DNA of 58,494 bases from Streptomyces sp. SID10853 (GTDB taxonomy: Bacteria > Actinomycetota > Actinomycetes > Streptomycetales > Streptomycetaceae), in NCBI RefSeq assembly GCF_010548145.1, contig NZ_JAAGLN010000013.1:1-58494 (forward strand), read 5' to 3'. The notes beneath the pieces were generated by a model, which was not told the DNA's origin, searched no databases, and saw only the letters and a program-made list of their open reading frames with translations. Shown here one piece after another: positions 52,473-58,494 of this stretch. A program made the translations under genes and the position numbers. The first letter of the stretch is position 1. Each line of letters begins with the position of its first letter.

Positions 52473-53384
52473 ATGACGCGCGCGTTGAACCCTCAGAGCC
52501 CCACCCCCTCATCCGGTGCCGGTACGCCCGGCGCCCCATCGGCGGAGAAGCCGGCCGACAGCAAGGCGCTGTACGGCGGCCGGAGCAGCAGGCGCATCAC
52601 GGTCCACGACATCGGCGGCGCCAAGGAGCGCGGCGAGAAGTGGCCCATGCTCACCGCCTACGACGCGATGACCGCGTCCGTCTTCGACGAGGCGGGCATC
52701 CCGGTGATGCTCGTCGGCGACTCGATGGGCAACTGCCACCTCGGTTACGACACCACGGTCCCGGTCACCCTCGACGAGATGACGATGCTCGCCGCCGCCG
52801 TCGTACGCGGCACCTCGCGGGCCCTGGTCGTCGCCGACCTGACCTTCGGCGCCTACCAGGAGGGCCCCGTCCAGGCGCTGCGCAGCGCGACGCGCCTGGT
52901 CAAGGAGGCCGGCGTGGGAGCGGTGAAGCTGGAGGGCGGCGAGCGCTCGCACCAGCAGATCGAGCTGCTTGTGCAGTCCGGCATCCCCGTCATGGGACAC
53001 ATCGGGCTGACCCCGCAGTCCGTCAACTCCATGGGCTACCGGGTGCAGGGCCGCGGCGAGGAGGCCGCGCAGCAGCTGCTGCGCGACGCGAAGTCCGTGC
53101 AGGACGCGGGCGCTTTCGCGGTCGTACTCGAACTCGTACCCGCGGAGCTGGCCGCCGAGGTCACCCGCATCCTGCACATCCCGACGGTCGGCATCGGCGC
53201 GGGCCCCGAGTGCGACGCGCAGGTGCTCGTCTACACCGACATGGTCGGCCTGACCGGCGGCAAGGTGCCACGCTTCACCAAGCAGTACGCGGATCTGCGC
53301 CGGACGCTCGGTGACGCGGCGAAGGAGTTCGCCGACGAGGTCGTCGGCGGGACTTTCCCGCAGGAACAGCACACCTTCCACTGA
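52473..53384 (+). CDS. panB: 3-methyl-2-oxobutanoate hydroxymethyltransferase
   Basis: 303 residues. The start is the ATG with AGGAG seven bases upstream; an in-frame ATG 21 bases earlier has no site. The TIM-barrel enzyme shows [59 protein letters not shown] and [20 protein letters not shown]. The Asp in VGDSMG and the nearby acidic residues bind magnesium, and Glu in the LELVP segment is the likely base. PanB transfers a hydroxymethyl group from methylene-tetrahydrofolate to 2-oxoisovalerate, the first step to pantothenate. No panC or panD is next to it. Confidence 0.95.
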   Translation: MTRALNPQSPTPSSGAGTPGAPSAEKPADSKALYGGRSSRRITVHDIGGAKERGEKWPMLTAYDAMTASVFDEAGIPVMLVGDSMGNCHLGYDTTVPVTLDEMTMLAAAVVRGTSRALVVADLTFGAYQEGPVQALRSATRLVKEAGVGAVKLEGGERSHQQIELLVQSGIPVMGHIGLTPQSVNSMGYRVQGRGEEAAQQLLRDAKSVQDAGAFAVVLELVPAELAAEVTRILHIPTVGIGAGPECDAQVLVYTDMVGLTGGKVPRFTKQYADLRRTLGDAAKEFADEVVGGTFPQEQHTFH

Positions 53385-53418
53385 TCCGTCCGTCCGGACC
53401 AGGCCACCGCCGCACGGC

Positions 53419-53457
53419 CCGACAGCCCGCCGACATCCCCCATCGGCGGGCTGTCGG
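53419..53457 (+). terminator. 15-bp hairpin after panB
   Basis: CCGACAGCCCGCCGA (53419-53433) and TCGGCGGGCTGTCGG (53443-53457) pair perfectly around a 9-base loop, 35 bases after the panB stop. Confidence 0.75.
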
Positions 53458-53502
53458 CATTCTGTCGGTGACTTGTCAGTGGCGGCTGGTCTGATGGTCG
53501 GC

Positions 53503-54534
53503 ATGACGCGAATCGACAAGAACCCCGGGAACGGCGGACCCGCCGTACAGGTGCGGGGGCTGGTGAAGCACTACGGGGACACCAAAGCCCTGGACGGCGT
53601 GGACCTGGACGTCCAGGAGGGCACGGTCCTCGGCGTGCTCGGGCCCAACGGCGCCGGGAAGACGACGCTCGTACGGGTCCTCTCCACCCTGCTGCAGCCC
53701 GACTCGGGCACCGCCACCGTGGCCGGTTACAACGTCCTGACCCAGCCGCGCCAGCTGCGCCGGGTCATCGGCCTCACCGGGCAGTACGCATCGGTCGACG
53801 AGAAGCTCTCCGGCTGGGAGAACCTCTACATGATCGGCAGGCTGCTGGACCTGCCCCGCAAGGACGCCAGGCGCCGTGCCGACGAACTGCTCGAACGGTT
53901 CTCGCTGACGGACGCGGCCAAGAAGGCCGCGATGAACTACTCGGGCGGGATGCGCCGCAGGCTCGACCTGGCGGCCTCGATGATCGGCAACCCGTCGGTG
54001 CTCTACCTGGACGAGCCGACGACCGGCCTCGACCCGCGCACCCGCAACGAGGTCTGGGACGAGGTGCAGCGCATGGTCGCGGAGGGGGCGACCGTGCTCA
54101 TCACCACCCAGTACATGGAGGAGGCCGAGCAGCTCGCCAACGAGCTGACGGTCATCGACAAGGGCCGGGTCATCGCCAACGGCAAGGTGAACGAGCTGAA
54201 GGCGAAGGTCGGCGGCCGCACCCTGCAGATCCAGCCGAGCGACCCCGGGCAGCTCCCCGCCATGGCACGCGCCCTGGCCGAGGCCGGGCTCGACGGTGTC
54301 GCCGGCTCGCAGGCGGTGCCCGACGAGGGCCTGCTCAATGTGCCGATCCTCAGCGACGAGCAACTGACCGCGGTGGTCGGGCTGCTGGCTTCGCGCGGCT
54401 TCGGCATCACCAACATCGGCACCCATCTGCCCAGCCTGGACGAGGTGTTCCTGGCCATCACCGGCCAGAAGCCCACCGCGGCGCAGGACGGCTACGACGA
54501 GAAGACCGACCAGGTCCAGGAGGCCGCGGTATGA
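53503..54534 (+). CDS. ABC exporter ATPase, DrrA type
   Basis: 343 residues. Walker A GPNGAGKTT, signature NYSGGMRRRLDLAASMIG, Walker B VLYLDEPTTGLD and a C-terminal domain with LNVPILSDEQLTAVVGLLASRGF, as in DrrA-type ATPases of daunorubicin-like exporters. The ATG at 53503 is used; an ATG nine bases earlier is also possible and neither has a clear ribosome binding site. It overlaps the permease gene by 4 bases (ATGA). It would drive export of a hydrophobic compound or drug. Confidence 0.9.
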   Translation: MTRIDKNPGNGGPAVQVRGLVKHYGDTKALDGVDLDVQEGTVLGVLGPNGAGKTTLVRVLSTLLQPDSGTATVAGYNVLTQPRQLRRVIGLTGQYASVDEKLSGWENLYMIGRLLDLPRKDARRRADELLERFSLTDAAKKAAMNYSGGMRRRLDLAASMIGNPSVLYLDEPTTGLDPRTRNEVWDEVQRMVAEGATVLITTQYMEEAEQLANELTVIDKGRVIANGKVNELKAKVGGRTLQIQPSDPGQLPAMARALAEAGLDGVAGSQAVPDEGLLNVPILSDEQLTAVVGLLASRGFGITNIGTHLPSLDEVFLAITGQKPTAAQDGYDEKTDQVQEAAV

Positions 54535-55367
54535 GCACGGCAACGATCGAGAAGCCGGCACCGGCCGTGCCGGCCGCGACCGCCGACGAGGGGCGGATCG
54601 GACTGCGGGGCAACCTCCGGCACATCGGAGCACTGGCCCGGCGCAACGCGCTGCAGATCAAGGCCGACCCGGAGTCGATGTTCGACGTCCTGCTGATGCC
54701 GATCATCTTCACCCTGCTGTTCGTGTTCGTCTTCGGCGGCGCGATCGCGGGCAAGGGCAACCAGACGCAGTACGTCGACTACGTCGTCCCCGGCCTGATG
54801 GCGATGATGGGCATGAACATCGCCATGGCCGTCGGCACCGGGGTCAACGACGACTTCAAGAAGGGGGTGATGGACCGCTTCCGCAGCATGCCCATCGCCC
54901 GGTCGTCCGTCCTCATCGCGAAGATCGTCGTCGAGATCGGCCGGATGCTGGTCGCCATCACGATCCTGCTGACCGTGGGCTTCATCCTGGGTCTCACCAT
55001 CCACACATCGGTGCTCTCGCTCTTCGCGGCGATCGGCCTCTCGCTGGTGTTCGGCGCCTCGCTGATGTGGATCTTCATCCTGCTCGGACTGACCATGAAG
55101 ACGGCACAGGCCGTCCAGGGGATGGCCATGCTGGTCCTGATGCCGCTGCAGTTCGGATCGTCGATCTTCGCCCCGCCGACCACGATGCCCGGCTGGCTCC
55201 AGGCGTTCACCGACTACAACCCGCTCTCCAACCTCGCGGACGCGGCACGGAACCTGATGAACGGCGGCCCGGTCGCGCACTCCGTCCTGATGACGCTCGG
55301 CTGGTCGGTGGCGATCACCGCGCTCACCGCGCCGCTTGCGATCCGTAAGTTCCGCAAGAAGACCTGA
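54531..55367 (+). CDS. ABC exporter permease, DrrB type
   Basis: 278 residues with about six spans and the ABC-2 family layout: LMPIIFTLLFVFVFGGAIA, VPGLMAMMGMNIAMAVGTGVNDDFKKGVMDRFRSMP and a final FGSSIFAPPTTMPGWLQAFTDYNPLSNLADAARNLMNGGP. These match DrrB-type permeases. It partners the ATPase encoded just upstream. Its stop lies 9 bases from the stop of the convergent BTAD gene. Confidence 0.9.
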   Translation: MSTATIEKPAPAVPAATADEGRIGLRGNLRHIGALARRNALQIKADPESMFDVLLMPIIFTLLFVFVFGGAIAGKGNQTQYVDYVVPGLMAMMGMNIAMAVGTGVNDDFKKGVMDRFRSMPIARSSVLIAKIVVEIGRMLVAITILLTVGFILGLTIHTSVLSLFAAIGLSLVFGASLMWIFILLGLTMKTAQAVQGMAMLVLMPLQFGSSIFAPPTTMPGWLQAFTDYNPLSNLADAARNLMNGGPVAHSVLMTLGWSVAITALTAPLAIRKFRKKT

Positions 55368-55376
55368 CGCGGCCGT

Positions 55377-58300
55377 TCAGGACGACGGCTGCTCGCACCG
55401 CTCCACCAGGGCGACGGCCTCGTCCGGCGTGAGGCGGCCGCCCTCGGCGTACGCGCGCTCGTAGTCGGCCTCCCCCAGGGCGGCGCGGGCCGCCGCCTCG
55501 GCCTTCTCGCGGTTGGCGCGCTCCGTGGCCGCGCTGAAGTGGCCCGGCGGCAGCTGCGCGTCGGATGCGGCCAGCAGCCGCACCGCGTCCCGCGCGTCCG
55601 CCGGCTCGCCTGGGCCCGCCAGCGCCCAGGCGTACGTGACCAGATGGGTGGCGGGCATCTGCGGGGCCACCATCTGCGACAGCGGGTCACCCGTCCGCGT
55701 CAGCGCCTTCCACGCCTTGCCGCGGCCCTCGGCGTACCGGCCCTCCTCGTTGTCAAGCCAGGCCATCAGACCGAGCACGATGCCCTCGAAGATCGCGAGC
55801 GGCCCCTTCATGAACTTCTCCTGCAGCAGGCCGAGTTCGGCGCGCGCCTCGGACGTCCTGCCCACGCGGCCCAGCCACATGGCCAGAATCATCCGGGCCA
55901 CCGGCCAGACCTCGTGCCCGACGTCGGGCCCCTGTTCCTCCTCCAGGACCTGCCGCAGGACCGTCTCGCCCTCATCGTCCCGGCCCGCTTCGAGCAGCAC
56001 CCCGGCGTATCTGGCCCGCAACACCGCGACCTGGGTCCGCGCGCCGAGCCGCTCGGCGTAGCCGAACGCCATCCGGTAGTCCTCACCGGCGAGCTGGAAG
56101 TCGCCCCGCCGCTCGCGGGCCTCGCCGCGCGCGGAGAGCGCCTCGGCCGCCCCCCAGGCGTCGCCGAGCCGGATGAAGATCTCCAGGGCCTCCTCGGCGT
56201 CCCTGGTGGCGTCACCCGCCCAGTCGCTGCGGTTGGCCAGTATGTTGGCCCGCATCTGCAGGGCGCTGGCCAGCTCCCACTCGTATCCGAACTCCCGGCA
56301 GGACCGCACCGTGTCGTCGAGCACCTCCCGCAGCCGGCCGGGGGCTCCGGTGAGCATGATCGCGAAGAACCAGAGCGAGGCCGGGGACCGGCAGGTCTGC
56401 GGCAGCCCGGGGCTGTAGGCCGCCACCACCCGGCTGAGCCGCTCCTTGTTGGCCGGTGTGGTCCAGTCGTCGAAATCGTGGTCGGCGGACGACAGATGGA
56501 TCAGCCGTACTCCGCGCCGTGCCTCTTCGAGCAGTTCGGGGCTCATCGGCGGCGGGGCGTCCGTGCACCGCGCGTGCAGCGGCGGGGCCTTCGCGACCGG
56601 CGGCTCGAAGGGGTCGGGGCCGAGATCCGCGGTCGCGCCGCACCAGTGCCGGGAGTCGGCGCGCAGATCGCGCATCTGCCAGAACCAGGCCAGCGAGTGC
56701 ACCAGGATCAGCGCCTCCTGCTCGTCGCCCGCGGCGACGGCCCGGCGCAGCGCGGTGCGTACGTTCTCGTACTCGCGCACCAGCAGGTCGATCGCCGCGA
56801 GCTGGCCGTGCCCGCGCAGCTCGGGGTCGGCCAGCCGGGCCAGCTCCCGGTAGTGCACCAGATGGCGGTGTTCGGCGTCGGGGCGGTCCCCCGCCTCGTC
56901 CAGCCGCTCGGCCGCGTACTCGCCGACGGTCTCCAGGAGCCGGTAGCGCATCTCGCCCGTGCCCGAAGGGGCGGCCACCACCAGGGACTTGTCGACCAGC
57001 GAGCCCAGCACGTGCAGGGCGTCGTCGCCGCACACCGCCTCGACCGCCGCGAGCCCGCAGCCACCGGCGAAGACGGAGAGCCTGCGCAGTACGGTGCGCT
57101 CCGGCTCGTCCAGCAGGTCCCAGGACCAGTCGACGACCGCGCGCAGGGTCTGCTGGCGCGCCAAAATGGTCCGGGCGCCGCCGGTCAGCAGCCGGAAGCG
57201 GTTGTCGAGCCGGTCGGCGATCTGGCGCGGGGAGAGCATCCGCAGCCGGGCCGCGGCGAGTTCGATGGCGAGCGGCAGCCCGTCGAGGCGGCGGCAGATC
57301 TCGCGGGCGGCCGCCGGGTCGTCGTCGATCCGGAAGCCGGGTCTCGCGGCGCTGCCCCGCTCGGCGAACAGCCGCAGCGCGGACGGCTGGGGCAGTGGTT
57401 CCAGGGGGCGTACGACTTCGCCGGGCACCCCGAGCGGCTCCCGGCTGGTGGCGAGGATCGTCAGCCCGGGGCAGCGGGCGAGGAGTTCCTCGGCGAGGGT
57501 GGCTGCGGCGGCGATGACATGTTCGCAGTTGTCGAGGAGGATCAGCATCCGGCGCCGGGAGCAGTGCTCGGCGAGCCGGGTGAGGGGGTCGTCCGCATGC
57601 CGGTCGGCGGCGCGTATCTCCTCCACGCCCGCGCCGCGCAGCACCGTCTGGCGGGCGCCGAGCGCGCCGAGTACGGCCTCGGGCACGGTCTCCGGGTCGT
57701 CCACCGGGGCGAGCTCGGCCAGCCACACCCCGTCCGGCCAGGCTCCGGCGGCCGCCTCGGCCGCCTCCTGGGAGAGCCGGGTCTTCCCGGCCCCGCCCGG
57801 ACCGAGCAGGGTGACGAGCCGGGCCGACCCGAGGTCGCCGCGCAGAGCGTCGATATCGCTCTCGCGCCCGACGAAGCTGGTCAGCCGGGCCCGGAGATTG
57901 CCGGGCCTGCGCCCGCCTGCGCCGTGGTCGGGGTCCTGCGGGCCCGAGGTCTGCGGGCCCGGGGTCTGTGTGTCAGGGGTCTGTGTGTCAGGGGCCGGCC
58001 GGGCCGGGGTGTGCCCACCCGGGGCGGCCGCCCCGGCGGAACTGGCAGCACCGGCAGGCACAGCGGCCTCAGCAGGCGAATCCGGAACGGCGGACTCGGC
58101 AGGCCCAGCAGACCCAGCAGGCCCAGCAGGCCCAGCAGGCCCAGCAGGCCCAGCAGGCCCAGCAGGCCCAGCAGATGCAGCAGACGGAGCAGACGGAGCA
58201 GACGGAGCAGTCTCGTCCGGTGACAGCAACTGCGCATGCAACGCGCGCAGTTCGGGCCCCGGGTCGGCGCCGAGGCGCTCGACGAGTCCGCGCCGCACCT

Positions 58301-58494
58301 CCTCGTACGCCGCGAGTGCCTCCGCGGTCCGCCCGGCGTCCCGCAGCGCCCGGATGCGCAGAGCCTGCAATGGTTCGTCGATGGGATGGTCGGCGCAGAG
58401 CGCGGCCAGTTCCGGCAGCGTCTCGTCGGCCCGGCCGAGCGCGAGGGCCGCGGCGAGCGCGACCCGGCGCGCGTCCAGCCGCCTGGCCTCCCAG
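55377..58494 (-). CDS. BTAD/NB-ARC-type regulator (AfsR/SARP-like), N terminus outside the window
   Basis: The frame stays open to the right edge, so the gene continues beyond the window; about 1039 residues are visible. A BTAD domain (RRLDARRVALAAALALG, DEPLQALRIRALRDAGR, YEEVRRGLVERLGADPGPELRALH) comes first, then a repetitive Gly-Pro-Ala linker, an NB-ARC-type ATPase with Walker A GPGGAGKTRLSQ and LLDNCEHV, and a C-terminal region with TPR-like helices. An N-terminal winged helix probably lies outside the window. Such proteins are AfsR-like signal-transducing regulators, often of secondary metabolism. It converges on the DrrAB-like exporter. A TTG at 58370 is in frame but lies inside the BTAD domain and is not the start. 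Confidence 0.85.
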   Translation of the reverse strand, partial: WEARRLDARRVALAAALALGRADETLPELAALCADHPIDEPLQALRIRALRDAGRTAEALAAYEEVRRGLVERLGADPGPELRALHAQLLSPDETAPSAPSAPSAASAGPAGPAGPAGPAGPAGPAGSAGPAESAVPDSPAEAAVPAGAASSAGAAAPGGHTPARPAPDTQTPDTQTPGPQTSGPQDPDHGAGGRRPGNLRARLTSFVGRESDIDALRGDLGSARLVTLLGPGGAGKTRLSQEAAEAAAGAWPDGVWLAELAPVDDPETVPEAVLGALGARQTVLRGAGVEEIRAADRHADDPLTRLAEHCSRRRMLILLDNCEHVIAAAATLAEELLARCPGLTILATSREPLGVPGEVVRPLEPLPQPSALRLFAERGSAARPGFRIDDDPAAAREICRRLDGLPLAIELAAARLRMLSPRQIADRLDNRFRLLTGGARTILARQQTLRAVVDWSWDLLDEPERTVLRRLSVFAGGCGLAAVEAVCGDDALHVLGSLVDKSLVVAAPSGTGEMRYRLLETVGEYAAERLDEAGDRPDAEHRHLVHYRELARLADPELRGHGQLAAIDLLVREYENVRTALRRAVAAGDEQEALILVHSLAWFWQMRDLRADSRHWCGATADLGPDPFEPPVAKAPPLHARCTDAPPPMSPELLEEARRGVRLIHLSSADHDFDDWTTPANKERLSRVVAAYSPGLPQTCRSPASLWFFAIMLTGAPGRLREVLDDTVRSCREFGYEWELASALQMRANILANRSDWAGDATRDAEEALEIFIRLGDAWGAAEALSARGEARERRGDFQLAGEDYRMAFGYAERLGARTQVAVLRARYAGVLLEAGRDDEGETVLRQVLEEEQGPDVGHEVWPVARMILAMWLGRVGRTSEARAELGLLQEKFMKGPLAIFEGIVLGLMAWLDNEEGRYAEGRGKAWKALTRTGDPLSQMVAPQMPATHLVTYAWALAGPGEPADARDAVRLLAASDAQLPPGHFSAATERANREKAEAAARAALGEADYERAYAEGGRLTPDEAVALVERCEQPSS
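58098..58212 (-). repeat. 9-bp coding repeat in the BTAD/NB-ARC gene
   Basis: Nine-base CCCAGCAGG-type units are repeated about eight times, followed by three AGACGGAGC-type units. On the coding strand they give (Gly-Pro-Ala)n and (Ser-Ala-Pro)n in the linker between the BTAD and ATPase domains. Confidence 0.85.

Noticed and set aside
55377..58370. Reading the BTAD/NB-ARC gene as complete from a TTG at 58370
   Set aside because: The TTG lies inside the BTAD domain, and matching BTAD sequence continues to the window edge.
1..58494. Biosynthetic gene cluster, prophage, CRISPR array or insertion sequence
   Set aside because: No PKS, NRPS, terpene or RiPP core genes, no phage structural genes, no spacer-repeat arrays and no transposase were seen.

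Overview
The window is high-GC actinobacterial chromosome, most likely Streptomyces. Stop codons are mostly TGA, GTG starts are common, genes are packed into short operons with 1-8 base overlaps, and the gene set fits: a malEFG maltose locus with LacI-type regulators, glnE, a GlnA2-type glutamine synthetase, DrrAB-like ABC exporters and an AfsR-like BTAD/NB-ARC regulator. No rRNA, tRNA, CRISPR array or transposase was seen. The first and last genes are cut by the window edges.

Layout. 1-3.6 kb: end of an unknown gene, a nucleotidyltransferase-fold protein, and a coupled pair of a ferritin-like protein carrying a diiron ligand set and a flavin/[2Fe-2S] reductase. 3.7-8.8 kb: secreted GH92 alpha-mannosidase behind a LacI-type palindrome, then a PucR-family regulator. 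8.8-12.1 kb: acyl-CoA dehydrogenase divergent from a class III CoA-transferase and a TetR regulator. 12.1-13.2 kb: DUF4230 protein and a CHMI-type tautomerase. 13.3-22.4 kb: malto-oligosaccharide locus, with malE-malF-malG-aglA-malR on the minus strand and a second aglA-malR pair on the plus strand. 22.4-28.5 kb: PAP2-type membrane protein, a seven-copy 29/30-bp tandem repeat, glnE, a secreted DUF3472 protein and a GNAT acetyltransferase.

28.5-36.7 kb is the most interesting stretch. It holds a PucR-type regulator divergent from a six-gene operon: polar-amino-acid ABC permease, ATPase and binding lipoprotein, an imidazolonepropionase-like amidohydrolase, an AroM-family protein and an argininosuccinate-lyase-family enzyme. 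Adjacent genes overlap or abut. The block is bracketed by two copies of a 61-bp direct repeat that carries a terminator hairpin, so it looks like a cassette inserted between the GNAT gene and glnA2. My inference is an uptake-and-dismantling pathway for an amino acid bearing an imidazolone-type ring, possibly arginine-derived.

36.7-42.0 kb: GlnA2-like synthetase and a reduced Mrp/Mnh-type cation antiporter operon (short E, F-like with a partial G, MbhD-like, B, C, D; no separate full A subunit). 42.1-48.6 kb: DUF3105 and DUF305 pair, secreted S53 protease, glutamine-dependent NAD synthetase, DHA1-type MFS transporter. 48.8-55.4 kb: membrane-anchored EEP-family phosphohydrolase, TetR plus DHA2-type MFS efflux pair with a perfect 13-bp inverted-repeat operator, panB, and an ABC exporter pair. 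55.4 kb to the end: BTAD/NB-ARC regulator, cut at its N terminus.

Family names come from motifs read in the translated sequence. No database search was run.
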